Assembly: GCA_016935365.1 (NCBI GenBank)
Contig: JAFGRB010000058.1
Coordinates: 35,850-99,849, forward strand
DNA from: Deltaproteobacteria bacterium
Lineage (GTDB): Bacteria > Myxococcota > B64-G9
DNA: 64,000 nucleotides
Direction: 5' to 3'
In this document: piece after piece, positions 8,667 to 16,992 of the stretch
Position numbering within the stretch: the stretch's first letter is position 1
How the letters are laid out: every line of letters begins with the position of its first letter
Notes under the pieces: generated by a model
Seen by the model: the letters and a program-made list of their open reading frames with translations, nothing else
Told to the model about the DNA's origin: nothing
The model's database searches: none
Translations under genes and position numbers: made by a program

Positions 8667-8879
8667 ATGGAGCCTGAGAGCGTACGGTTTTTCGAGGATG
8701 AGAAGTTCATGTGGGACGGAGAGATCTACGAGACCCGGGACGCGGCCGAGGCGCGGCGCAAGGAGTACGAGGCCGAGAACTTCCAGACGCAGGTGGTCGA
8801 GGCGGAGAACGCCTATCTCGTCTACTCGCGCCGGGTCGTCAAGGAAGTCGTGGTCGAGGGAGAGCCCCCGCCTGCCTGA
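8667..8879 (+). CDS. Small conserved-looking protein of the Hdr/hydrogenase operon
   Basis: A 70-aa acidic protein with no cysteines, no signal peptide and no membrane segment. It begins at ATG 8667 with an AAGGAGGAT ribosome-binding site. The sequence (RFFEDEKFMWDGEIYETRDAAEARRKEYEAENF in part) looks like a compact alpha/beta fold with a charged helix. It sits between mvhD and hdrC inside the operon, with 35 and 33 bp gaps, so it is very probably translated. I do not recognise a family. A structural or assembly role in the HdrA-MvhD-HdrC complex is only an inference from position. Confidence 0.6.
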   Translation: MEPESVRFFEDEKFMWDGEIYETRDAAEARRKEYEAENFQTQVVEAENAYLVYSRRVVKEVVVEGEPPPA

Positions 8880-8912
8880 TGAGGCGGATCGGGGACAAGG
8901 AGCAACGGAGCG

Positions 8913-9398
8913 ATGGCTAGCGACAAAGAGACGATCGTCGTCAACGAGCAGGATCTGAGCTTTGCGAGGGAGGTGGCCGCCCAGCCCGGAGGGGAGCACA
9001 TCTGGCGCTGCTTCGCCTGCGGCACCTGCGTGGCGGGTTGCCCGATGAGCGAGGTGGAGCCCGGCTACAGCCCGCGCAAGATCATCCGTCAGATCCTCTT
9101 CGGCATGCGCGACGAGGTGCTGTCCTCGCCGATGATCTGGTACTGCCTGATCTGTTACCGCTGTTACGCGCGCTGCCCGCAGAAGGTCAACTTCACGGAC
9201 ATCATGCGCGTCCTGCGCTACCTGGCCGTCAAGGGCGGCTACGTCCAGGCCAGCGTGATGGACAGGTGCGACTCGATCGACAAGTTGACCAACTCGGTGC
9301 GCCGGGAGCTGGTCAAGCGCGGCTTCGAGAGCGGGCAGGATGCATTCGATCAGTTCCGCGAGAAAGTCGAAGCCGAGCTGGGGGGCCTGGCCACATGA
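8913..9398 (+). CDS. hdrC: HdrC-like 2x[4Fe-4S] subunit
   Basis: A 161-aa cytosolic iron-sulfur protein of the HdrC family. Two classic motifs are present: CFACGTCVAGCP (C33, C36, C39, C43) and CLICYRCYARCP (C78, C81, C84, C88). The helical regions between and after them are typical of heterodisulfide reductase subunit C. In methanogens HdrC pairs with HdrB, but no HdrB with CCG domains is present here. The following gene, an FrhB-like protein overlapping by ATGA, may take that place. It should pass electrons from an HdrA ferredoxin domain to the partner subunit. Confidence 0.9.
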   Translation: MASDKETIVVNEQDLSFAREVAAQPGGEHIWRCFACGTCVAGCPMSEVEPGYSPRKIIRQILFGMRDEVLSSPMIWYCLICYRCYARCPQKVNFTDIMRVLRYLAVKGGYVQASVMDRCDSIDKLTNSVRRELVKRGFESGQDAFDQFREKVEAELGGLAT

Positions 9399-10531
9399 CT
9401 TCGCTGCCAGGAGAGGTCAAGGGCTTCAAGGATCTCGAGCAGGAGGTCCAGAAGGCGGGCATCTGCGGCAAGTGCGGCGGATGTGTGGCGTTCTGCTCGG
9501 CGGGGGAGTTCCACGCGCTGCGCTCGGAGGCGGACGGGACACCGGTGATGGCCGACGAGTCGAAGTGCCTGCACTGCGGGATTTGCTATTTGATCTGCCC
9601 GCAGATCCGGGCACTGGACCAGGAGCTGCGCGAGAAGCTCGACTGGAAGCAGCCCATCGGCCCGGTGCGGAGGATGGCGTCGGCCCGCGCGAGCAGCCAG
9701 CGGATCCTGAGGGTGGCCACGGACGGTGGCGTGGTCACCGCGCTGCTGACCTTCGCGCTCAAGAAGAAGATGATCGACGGGGCGATCGTCTCGCGCCCGG
9801 TCGGTCCGTTCTCCCGGGAGCCGGCCATCGCCACCGATGCCGAGTCGCTGCTCCAGGCGGCCGGCTCGCACTTCGAGGAGTCGCTCCACGTCCACGCCGT
9901 GGGCGGGATGTACAGCTCCTTCTCCCCGAGCATCAAGGAGGTCAAGTCGCTCGGGCAGCACGGGATGCGGAAGATCGCCCTGGTCGGTACGCCTTGCCAG
10001 GTCTTCACGATGCAGAAGATGCGTCTGCTCCAGGTGCTGCCGGCCGACAGCATCAAGCTGATCATCGGGCTGTTCTGCATGCAGAACTTCTCCTTCAACG
10101 CGAAGGCCCGCCGGGCTCTCGAGAAGCGCATGTCGGTCAAGCTCTCGAGCATCGACAAGCTGAACATCAAGGACGACGTCATCGTGACGACCCGGAAGAA
10201 GGACGTCATCCACATCCCGTTCGAGGAGATGGACACCTTCGCCCGTCCGGCCTGCTTCGCGTGCTCCGATTTCTCCAACGAGTACGCCGACATCTCCTGC
10301 GGAGGGCTCGGCTCCCCGGACGGCTACACCTCGACCATCCTGCGGACCGCGGAGGGGGAGCGGCTCTACAACCTGGCCAAGCGCGAGGGGATCATCAAGG
10401 AGCTCGGCCTGCGGGGCCGAAAGGCGCGGCAGGATCACTACACGGAGATGATGGCCAAGATCGTCTCCTTCTCGCGGCGCAAGCAGGTCAGGGCCGCAAA
10501 GACACTCAGGGAGGCCGGCCGTGGAGCATAA
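9395..10531 (+). CDS. FrhB-family Fe-S flavoprotein (coenzyme F420 hydrogenase/dehydrogenase beta-like)
   Basis: A 378-aa protein starting at ATG 9395, overlapping the hdrC stop. The N-terminus has two [4Fe-4S] motifs (ICGKCGGCVAFC and CLHCGICYLICP). An FrhB catalytic-type domain follows, with the ATDGGVVTALL segment, VGTPCQV, GLFCMQNFS and the Cys-rich RPACFACSDFSNEYADISCGG. Family members bind FAD and oxidise or reduce deazaflavin or other two-electron donors; the substrate cannot be read from the sequence. In this operon it takes the place normally held by HdrB, next to hdrC, so it is the best candidate for the terminal substrate-binding subunit. Its end overlaps the GTG start of hdrA. Confidence 0.88.
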   Translation: MTSLPGEVKGFKDLEQEVQKAGICGKCGGCVAFCSAGEFHALRSEADGTPVMADESKCLHCGICYLICPQIRALDQELREKLDWKQPIGPVRRMASARASSQRILRVATDGGVVTALLTFALKKKMIDGAIVSRPVGPFSREPAIATDAESLLQAAGSHFEESLHVHAVGGMYSSFSPSIKEVKSLGQHGMRKIALVGTPCQVFTMQKMRLLQVLPADSIKLIIGLFCMQNFSFNAKARRALEKRMSVKLSSIDKLNIKDDVIVTTRKKDVIHIPFEEMDTFARPACFACSDFSNEYADISCGGLGSPDGYTSTILRTAEGERLYNLAKREGIIKELGLRGRKARQDHYTEMMAKIVSFSRRKQVRAAKTLREAGRGA

Positions 10532-13517
10532 GCGGGCACTGGTCGTGGGCGGCGGGATCGCCGGGATCCAGGCCTCCCTCGATCTGGCGGATGCCGGAGT
10601 CGAGGTCTTCCTGCTGGAGCGGGGTCCGAGCATCGGCGGCCGCATGGCCCAGCTCGACAAGACCTTCCCGACGAACGACTGCTCGATGTGCATTCTCTCG
10701 CCGAAGCTGGTGGAGGCCGGGAGTCACCCGAACATCAAGCTGCTGACGAAGTCGGAGCTGCTGGGGCTCGAGGGCGAGGCGCCTCGATTCGTCGCCCACG
10801 TGCGCAAGCACCCGCGCTACGTGGACGAGGACAAGTGCACGGGCTGCGGGATCTGCACGACCAAGTGTCCGGTCAAGATCCCCGATCCCTACAACGTGAA
10901 TCTCGACAAGACGCGCTGTCTGCACATCCCCTTCCCGCAGGCGGTCCCGGGTATTCCGGTCATGGACGCCTCGCAGTGCATCTACTTCAAGCGCGGCAAG
11001 TGCCGGGTCTGCGAGAAGGTCTGCCCGGCCGACGCGATCGACTTCACGCAGCAGCCGAAGGACATCGATCTCGAGGTGGGCGCCGTCGTGCTGGCCATCG
11101 GCTCGCAGGAGTTCGAGGCCCGGCTCAAAGACGAGTACGGCTACGGCACCTTCGACAACGTGGTGACCAGCATCGAGTTCGAGCGCATGCTGAGCGCCTC
11201 GGGTCCGACATCCGGGCACATCAAGCGGCCCTCGGACGGCGAGGAGCCCGCGCGGGTGGCGTTCTTGCAGTGCGTCGGCTCGCGCGACCTTCAGGTGGAG
11301 CGGGCGTACTGCTCGGCCGTCTGCTGCATGCAGGCGACCAAGCACGCCGTCATCCTGACCGAGCACCTCAGCGGCGTCGAGAGCTGCATCTTCTACATGG
11401 ATATCCGGTCCTACGGCAAGGGCTTCGACAGGTTCGTCGACCGGGCCAGGGACGAGTACGGGGTGCGCTTCATCCGCTCCCGGGTCTCCTCGGTCGAGGT
11501 CGATCCCGAGACCGACGACCTCGTCCTGCAGTACGCCGTAGACGGGTGCAAGCTCCGGAAGGAGAAGTTCAACCTCCTCGTGCTCTCGGTCGGGCTGTGC
11601 TCGAATCCCGGCATCGAGGCGCTCGTCCGGAGACTGGATCTCGAGCCCGGCAACCACGGCTTTCTCGTCCCGTCCTCGTTCCGGCCGGTCGACACGGAGC
11701 GCGTGGGCGTGTACGCCTGCGGCACGATCAACGGGCCCAAGGACATCCCCGAGTCCGTGATGGAGGCCAGCGGGGCGAGCTCGGCGGCGCTCTGCAGCCT
11801 GGCGGGCTTTCCCGCCAGAGAGGTCTCCCAGCGCCTGCCGCCGGAGAAGGACTTGCGCGCCGCGCCTCCCCGGGTGGGCGTCTTCGTCTGCCGCTGCGGC
11901 ATCAACATCGGATCGGTCGTCGACGTGCCCTCGGTGGTCGAGTACGCGGCCTCGCTGCCGCGGGTGGTGCTGGCCGAGGAGCGGCTCTTCGCCTGCTCAT
12001 CGGACTCCCAGAAGACGATCGCCGAGGCCATCCAGGAGCACGACTTGACGCGGGTGGTCGTGGCCGCGTGCACGCCGCGCACCCACGAGCCCCTTTTCCA
12101 GAAAACGATGGCCGAGAGCGGGCTGAACCCCTACCTGTTCGAGTTCGCCAACATCCGCGAGCACAACTCCTGGGTGCACCAGAAGGAGCCGGCCAGGGCA
12201 ACCGAAAAGGCGAAGGATCTCGTGCGGATGGCCGTGGCGAAGGCCGTCCGACTTAAGCCCCTTACGAAGAGCCGGCTGCCCGTGACCAAGAGCGCGCTCG
12301 TCATCGGCGGCGGCGTGGCGGGCATGGCCGCCGCGCTGGACCTGTCGACCCAGCGCTACCCGGTGACGCTGGTCGAGAAGGACGAGCAGCTGGGCGGCCA
12401 CGCCCGGAGGCTCTTCCGCTCGCTCCAGGGCGAGGACGTCAAGGCCTTCCTGGCGCAGACGATCCGCAAGATCGAGTCCGACGAGAGGATCTCCGTGCAC
12501 CTGGGGACGGAGGTCGAGCGGATCGACGGCTACGTGGGCAACTTCCACACACGGCTCTCGGACGGCTCGGACGTCGATCACGGGGTGGTCGTCGTGGCCA
12601 CGGGGGGCGAGGAGTACCGGGGAAAGGACTACCTCTACGGTCAGGACGCCAGGGTGCTGACCCAGACCGAGCTCGAGGAGCGGCTGGGCGGCGACGGCGA
12701 GGCCCTGCAGGGCCTCGAGTCGGTGGTGATGATCCAGTGCGTGGGCTCGCGCGACGAGCAGAACCCGTACTGCAGCCGGATCTGCTGCGGCACGGCGCTC
12801 AAGAACGCGCTCTGGCTCCTGGATCGCGATCCCGACACGCGGATCTTCGTCCTGTGCCGGGACGTTCGAGCCTACGGGCTGATGGAGCCCCGCTACCAGG
12901 AGGCGAGAGAGCGGGGTGTCGTCTTCGTGCGCTACGAGCCGGATGCCAGGCCGCAGGTGAGCAACGCGGGCGGCAGCCTGCAGGTCCGGCTCAAGGACGA
13001 GATCCTGGGCGAAAAGATACTCCTGCGGCCCGATCTCGTGGTCCTGAGCACGGGCATCACGGCGCGGCCGGGCAACAAGCCGTTGTCCCAGTCTCTCAAA
13101 GTGCCCCTCGACGCGGACGGGTTCTTCCTGGAGGCCCACGTCAAGCTGCGGCCGGTCGACTTCGCCACCGACGGTGTCTTCGTCTGCGGCCTGGCCCACT
13201 ACCCCAAGGACATCGGCGAGAGCATCTCCCAGGCGAGAGCCGCCGCCTCGAGGGCGGCGACGGTCCTGGCCCGCGACGAGATCGAGTCCGAGGGCAAGAT
13301 CGCGAGGGTGGACGAGGCGCTCTGCAGCGGCTGCGGCGCCTGCACCGAGGTCTGCGCCTACGGGGCGGTGAAGATCGACGCGGACAGCGGCCTGGCCACG
13401 GTCAACGCAGCCCTTTGCAAGGGTTGCGGCACCTGCGCGGCGACCTGCCGCGTGGGCGCGGTGGACTTGAGCGGGTTCAGCGATGCACAGCTGGCCGCGG
13501 TGCTGGAGTGCTTCTAG
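10521..13517 (+). CDS. hdrA: HdrA, tandem-flavoprotein heterodisulfide reductase subunit A
   Basis: A 998-aa complete HdrA with both halves. Start GTG 10521 overlaps frhB by 11 bp. The first half has the FAD motif LVVGGGIAGIQAS, CSMCILSPKLVE, CTGCGICTTKCP and CRVCEKVCP. The middle has CRCGINIGS and CTPRTHEPLF. The second half has LVIGGGVAGMAAAL plus the QCVGSRDEQ / YCSRICC repeat. The C-terminus has a 2x[4Fe-4S] ferredoxin (CSGCGACTEVC, CKGCGTCAATC). HdrA is the flavin-bifurcating subunit that splits electron pairs between a high-potential acceptor and ferredoxin. It is larger than archaeal HdrA (about 650 aa), like other duplicated bacterial forms. MvhD and Flx-like genes follow. Confidence 0.95.
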   Translation: MEHKRALVVGGGIAGIQASLDLADAGVEVFLLERGPSIGGRMAQLDKTFPTNDCSMCILSPKLVEAGSHPNIKLLTKSELLGLEGEAPRFVAHVRKHPRYVDEDKCTGCGICTTKCPVKIPDPYNVNLDKTRCLHIPFPQAVPGIPVMDASQCIYFKRGKCRVCEKVCPADAIDFTQQPKDIDLEVGAVVLAIGSQEFEARLKDEYGYGTFDNVVTSIEFERMLSASGPTSGHIKRPSDGEEPARVAFLQCVGSRDLQVERAYCSAVCCMQATKHAVILTEHLSGVESCIFYMDIRSYGKGFDRFVDRARDEYGVRFIRSRVSSVEVDPETDDLVLQYAVDGCKLRKEKFNLLVLSVGLCSNPGIEALVRRLDLEPGNHGFLVPSSFRPVDTERVGVYACGTINGPKDIPESVMEASGASSAALCSLAGFPAREVSQRLPPEKDLRAAPPRVGVFVCRCGINIGSVVDVPSVVEYAASLPRVVLAEERLFACSSDSQKTIAEAIQEHDLTRVVVAACTPRTHEPLFQKTMAESGLNPYLFEFANIREHNSWVHQKEPARATEKAKDLVRMAVAKAVRLKPLTKSRLPVTKSALVIGGGVAGMAAALDLSTQRYPVTLVEKDEQLGGHARRLFRSLQGEDVKAFLAQTIRKIESDERISVHLGTEVERIDGYVGNFHTRLSDGSDVDHGVVVVATGGEEYRGKDYLYGQDARVLTQTELEERLGGDGEALQGLESVVMIQCVGSRDEQNPYCSRICCGTALKNALWLLDRDPDTRIFVLCRDVRAYGLMEPRYQEARERGVVFVRYEPDARPQVSNAGGSLQVRLKDEILGEKILLRPDLVVLSTGITARPGNKPLSQSLKVPLDADGFFLEAHVKLRPVDFATDGVFVCGLAHYPKDIGESISQARAAASRAATVLARDEIESEGKIARVDEALCSGCGACTEVCAYGAVKIDADSGLATVNAALCKGCGTCAATCRVGAVDLSGFSDAQLAAVLECF

Positions 13518-13550
13518 CGGGAGCGCCCCGGCGAGGAGAGGTGAGCGCGA

Positions 13551-14024
13551 ATGCAGCCGAGCAAAGCGGAAGACGTCCAGGCGTGGGAACCGAGGATCGT
13601 CGCTTTCCTGTGCAACTGGTGCTCGTATGCGGGGGCGGATCTGGCCGGCGTGAGCCGGATCCAGTATCCGCCGAACGTGTGGGTCGTCCGGGTGCCATGC
13701 TCGGGGCGTTTCAACCCGCTCTACATCATCAAGGCGCTGCAGAGCGGCGCGGATGGGGTGCTCGTGTCAGGATGCCATCCGGGCGACTGCCACTACATCA
13801 GCGGGAACCTGGCCGCGCGGCGGAAGTTCTCCATGATCAAGGATCTCCTCGGCTATGCGGGCATCGAGCCGGAGCGGGTGCAGTTCACCTGGGTGTCGGC
13901 CTCCGAAGGGGGGCGCTACGCCGAGATCGTGGACAAGGTCGTGTCCCAGGTGCGGGCGCTGGGACCCAACAAGAAGCTCCGCAAGTGTCCGGGGCAGGCT
14001 GGTCTCGGAGCCGCGGCTCGATGA
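13551..14024 (+). CDS. mvhD: MvhD/FlxD-type [2Fe-2S] subunit (second copy)
   Basis: A 157-aa MvhD-family electron carrier, close in sequence to the copy at 8218 over its whole length: FLCNWCSYAGADLAG, VPCSG, SGCHPGDCHYISGN, FTWVSASEGGRYAEIV. The first Cys pair is LC rather than CC. ATG 13551 follows GAGGAGAGGTGAG. The C-terminal 20 residues (basic, Gly/Ala-rich) are extra compared with the first copy. It lies between hdrA and the FlxC/B/A-like genes, the place of FlxD in FlxABCD-Hdr clusters, so it probably links the NAD(P)H dehydrogenase or hydrogenase module to this second HdrA. Confidence 0.92.
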   Translation: MQPSKAEDVQAWEPRIVAFLCNWCSYAGADLAGVSRIQYPPNVWVVRVPCSGRFNPLYIIKALQSGADGVLVSGCHPGDCHYISGNLAARRKFSMIKDLLGYAGIEPERVQFTWVSASEGGRYAEIVDKVVSQVRALGPNKKLRKCPGQAGLGAAAR

Positions 14025-14043
14025 ACACCGAGAAGGGGAAGAG

Positions 14044-15048
14044 ATGACGCGCAAAGAAATCCAGTCGCGCCTCCAGGAGACCGCGGGTGAGCTCTTGCGA
14101 TCCGGGCGCGTGGATCTGTTCATCGGACATGCCAAGGCCAGTCTGCCCTTGCGCTGCAGGCCGCTCGTCATCTCGCGCGCGGAGGAAGCCGGGGAGCTGG
14201 TCTGGAACTCGTTTTGCCAGAACAACCTGTCGGTCTACTTGCCGGGGCTCTTCTCGGGCAGCATCCCTATCGAGCGGGAAGGCGACCCCGAGAGCCCACT
14301 GCGGATCGGGCTGGCCGTGAAGCCCTGCGACGCGCGCTCCGTCCGGATGCTGGTGCAGGAGAGGCAGGTGGACAGGGAGCGCGTGGTCCTGGTCGGCCTC
14401 GGATGCACGGGGATGATCGACCGCCGCAAGGCCCTGGCGGTGCTCGAGGGCAAGGAGGCCCTGGGCGCGGGCGAGGACGACAGCGGCGACATCCACGTCG
14501 TGCTCGAGGACGGCACGGAGACGACGCTGGCGCGCGATGCCGTGCTGGCGGACGCCTGCCTCGAATGCGCCCTGGAGGGAGCCGGGGACTGCGACCTGAC
14601 GATCGGCCAGATGACGCCGCCGGAGGGGCGAGGCGGGCCGCGGGCCGACGTGGAGTCGATGACCCTGGAGGAGCGCTGGAAGCGATTCAGCGACGGCGTC
14701 TCCGAGTGCATCCGATGCTATGCATGCCGGCAGGTCTGCCCGCTGTGCTACTGCAAGGACTGCTTTGCGGATCGGACGAGTCCCCGCTGGCTGGGCATAG
14801 GCAACTGCGGGTCGGACCTAGAGGGATTCCATTTGATCCGCGCATTTCACATGGCTGGCCGCTGTACGGACTGCGGGGCCTGCGTGGCCGCATGCCCGAT
14901 GGGGATCGACACGCGCTGGCTGACGCGCTGGTTGAACCGCGATGCCGAGTTGATCTTCGGATATCGGGCGGGCCTGTCCTTCGATGGCAAGCCGCTGCTG
15001 TGCGAGTTCTCGATGGAAGATCCTCAGGAGTTCTTGACCGAACCGTGA
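14044..15048 (+). CDS. FlxC-like Fe-S subunit (4Fe-4S dicluster protein)
   Basis: A 334-aa protein from ATG 14044 (GAAGGGGAAGAG upstream). The N-terminal about 210 residues contain an alpha/beta domain with GLAVKPCDARSVRML and VGLGCTGMID. Two [4Fe-4S] motifs follow: a Cys-dense CIRCYACRQVCPLCYCKDCF and CTDCGACVAACPMGID. This layout matches electron-transfer subunits found in FlxABCD-HdrABC clusters and in F420/formate dehydrogenase beta-type proteins. It should relay electrons between the NAD(P)H-oxidising FlxA-like subunit and MvhD/HdrA. The exact family name is uncertain. Confidence 0.78.
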   Translation: MTRKEIQSRLQETAGELLRSGRVDLFIGHAKASLPLRCRPLVISRAEEAGELVWNSFCQNNLSVYLPGLFSGSIPIEREGDPESPLRIGLAVKPCDARSVRMLVQERQVDRERVVLVGLGCTGMIDRRKALAVLEGKEALGAGEDDSGDIHVVLEDGTETTLARDAVLADACLECALEGAGDCDLTIGQMTPPEGRGGPRADVESMTLEERWKRFSDGVSECIRCYACRQVCPLCYCKDCFADRTSPRWLGIGNCGSDLEGFHLIRAFHMAGRCTDCGACVAACPMGIDTRWLTRWLNRDAELIFGYRAGLSFDGKPLLCEFSMEDPQEFLTEP

Positions 15049-15070
15049 ACCACGGGAGCGGCGAAGAAGA

Positions 15071-16081
15071 ATGAGAACCAAGAGCATTCCAGACAAGCGA
15101 ATCGCGGACATGGTGGAGGCGCTGCAGGCCCGGGCGAGCGTGATCGGCCCCAAGCGCAGCGCCGACGGCACGTTGCGGCTGGGGAAGATCGAGTCGGCTG
15201 ACGAGCTGGAGATCGACTACCGCAACTCCATCCTCTCCCCGAAGTCGGTCTTCTTCCCCCAGCGCGAGACCATCTGCGCTTTGGAGGGAGAGCGGGTCGT
15301 GGATGTGCCGCTTCCGGACGGGCCGATCGTGCTGCTCGGCATCCGGCCGTGCGACTCGAGCGCCATCCAGGCGCTCGACAAGGTCTTCCTGGAGTCGAGT
15401 CCACAGGATCCGTTCTATGCCCGCCGGCGAGAGCTGTGCACGGTGGTGTCGTTCGCGTGCACGCGACCGGAATCGACTTGCTTCTGTACGGCCGTCCAGG
15501 GCGGCCCGGGGCACGTGCATGCCTCTGACGTGCTCGTTCTCGAATCCGATGGCGAGCTTTTGCTCAGGCCCCACTCGGAGAAAGGCGAGCAGCTGCTCGA
15601 ATCGATAGATGGGCTGCTGGGAGACGCCAGCCAGAAGGCGATCGAGAAAGCGGAGACCGCCATCGAGCAGGCTGCGGAGAGGATCGACTCCTTCACGCTG
15701 GACGGGGTCGCGGAATCGCTCCAGGGGGCGTGGGAGAGCGACATCTGGACTCGCATCGGGCAGCAGTGCATCGGCTGCGGCGTCTGCAGCTACCTGTGTC
15801 CGACGTGCCACTGCTTCGACATCTCCGACGAGGTCCAGAAAGACGAGGGCAGCCGCGTCCGGGCCTGGGACTGCTGCGCGTACCCCCTGTTCACCCTCCA
15901 CGCCTCCGGCCACAATCCGAGAGCGAGTCGAAGGGAGCGCTGGCGGCAGCGCGCCATGCACAAGTTCCACTACGGTCTGACGAACTACGATCGATTCCTG
16001 TGCGTCGGATGCGGGCGTTGCATCCGGAACTGCCCGGTGAACGTGGACCTGCGCAGCGTCCTGCAGGAAGTGAGGTCTTGA
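15071..16081 (+). CDS. AsrA/HydB-like (FlxB-like) 4Fe-4S subunit
   Basis: A 336-aa protein resembling the anaerobic sulfite reductase A subunit and sulfhydrogenase beta subunit (HydB). The N-terminal domain has PDGPIVLLGIRPCDSSAIQAL and FACTRPESTCFCT. The C-terminus carries two [4Fe-4S] motifs: CIGCGVCSYLCPTCHC and CVGCGRCIRNCPVNVDL. ATG 15071 follows GGAGCGGCGAAGAAGA. Together with the next gene it forms the HydB-HydG pair that delivers electrons between NAD(P)H and a group 3 [NiFe] hydrogenase; in Flx systems the same fold serves Hdr. Its position directly before HydG-like, small and large subunit genes supports the hydrogenase role. Confidence 0.85.
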   Translation: MRTKSIPDKRIADMVEALQARASVIGPKRSADGTLRLGKIESADELEIDYRNSILSPKSVFFPQRETICALEGERVVDVPLPDGPIVLLGIRPCDSSAIQALDKVFLESSPQDPFYARRRELCTVVSFACTRPESTCFCTAVQGGPGHVHASDVLVLESDGELLLRPHSEKGEQLLESIDGLLGDASQKAIEKAETAIEQAAERIDSFTLDGVAESLQGAWESDIWTRIGQQCIGCGVCSYLCPTCHCFDISDEVQKDEGSRVRAWDCCAYPLFTLHASGHNPRASRRERWRQRAMHKFHYGLTNYDRFLCVGCGRCIRNCPVNVDLRSVLQEVRS

Positions 16082-16084
16082 TCC

Positions 16085-16927
16085 GTGACCGCCAATCCAT
16101 ACCTTCCGTTTCCGTGCCGTCTGGACGGTATCGAGGTAGAGAACGAGGAACGAGACATCAAGACGTTCAAGCTCGCCTTTCTCGAGGCGGAGCACGCGAA
16201 AGCCTTCGCCTACATGCCGGGCCAGTTCGCCGAGCTGTCGCTGCCCGGCTTCGGGGAGGCGCCGTTCGGCATCGCGTCTTCTCCCACCGAGGCGGGCTTC
16301 GTGCTATTCAGCGTCAAGCGCGTGGGCGTCTTCACCAGCGAGCTGCACGCCTCCGAGTGCGGGAGGCTCGTCGGGGTTCGCGGCCCGCTCGGCAAGGCCT
16401 TTCCGTGGGAGGCGATGCAAGGCAAGGACCTGGTCGTGGTCGGGGGCGGCTTCGCCTTCACGACGCTGCGCTCGGCCATCGTCTACGCCCTCGACGAGAA
16501 GAACCGGAAGGACTTCGGGACCATCACGGTGATCTACGGCGCCCGGACACCGGGCGAGCTCCTCTACCGGAGCGACCTGGACGCCTGGAGCGCGAGGAAG
16601 GACATCGAGCTGCACGTCACGGTGGATCGGGGTGACGAGGCCTGGAAGGGACACGTGGGCGTCGTGCCGAAGATACTCGAGCAGACCGCGCCGAAAGCGG
16701 ATCGGGCGATGGCCATCGTGTGCGGTCCGCCGATCATGATCAAGTACACCTTGCCGGTGATCGACAAGCTGGGATTCAGTCCGAAAACGACGGTTCTGTC
16801 TCTCGAGAACCGAATGAAGTGCGGCATCGGGAAGTGCGGTCGCTGCAACATCGGCCCGCGCTTCGTGTGCGTGGACGGTCCGGTGTTCACGCGGGAGGAG
16901 CTGTCCGCTCTGCCGCAGGAGTACTGA
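16085..16927 (+). CDS. HydG/FlxA-like FAD-NAD(P)H oxidoreductase subunit
   Basis: A 280-aa ferredoxin-reductase-fold protein (AsrB/DHOD-B type), GTG start 16085. The FAD-binding barrel covers about residues 10-105 (MPGQFAELSLPGFGEAPFGIAS). The NAD(P)-binding domain has VVGGGFAFTTLRSAI, TVIYGARTPGELLY and CGPPIMIKYT. A C-terminal [2Fe-2S] motif is MKCGIGKCGRCNIGPRFVC. It is the gamma subunit of bidirectional group 3 hydrogenases and the FlxA NAD(P)H dehydrogenase of Flx-Hdr complexes. The nucleotide motif is FAFTTLRS where the common form is GLAPLRS, so coenzyme preference cannot be judged. It is the second NAD(P)H-binding module in the operon, besides NuoF. Confidence 0.88.
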   Translation: MTANPYLPFPCRLDGIEVENEERDIKTFKLAFLEAEHAKAFAYMPGQFAELSLPGFGEAPFGIASSPTEAGFVLFSVKRVGVFTSELHASECGRLVGVRGPLGKAFPWEAMQGKDLVVVGGGFAFTTLRSAIVYALDEKNRKDFGTITVIYGARTPGELLYRSDLDAWSARKDIELHVTVDRGDEAWKGHVGVVPKILEQTAPKADRAMAIVCGPPIMIKYTLPVIDKLGFSPKTTVLSLENRMKCGIGKCGRCNIGPRFVCVDGPVFTREELSALPQEY

Positions 16928-16992
16928 TATGCGCAGGGGGTGGCAGACCACTCCCTGGAAGAGTTCAACGTCACGAAACAGGAGGTGAGCGA

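Noticed and set aside
13551-14024. Possible selenocysteine in the MvhD/FlxD genes, as in archaeal VhuD
   Set aside because: All conserved positions are Cys codons in both copies and no in-frame TGA occurs before the normal end.
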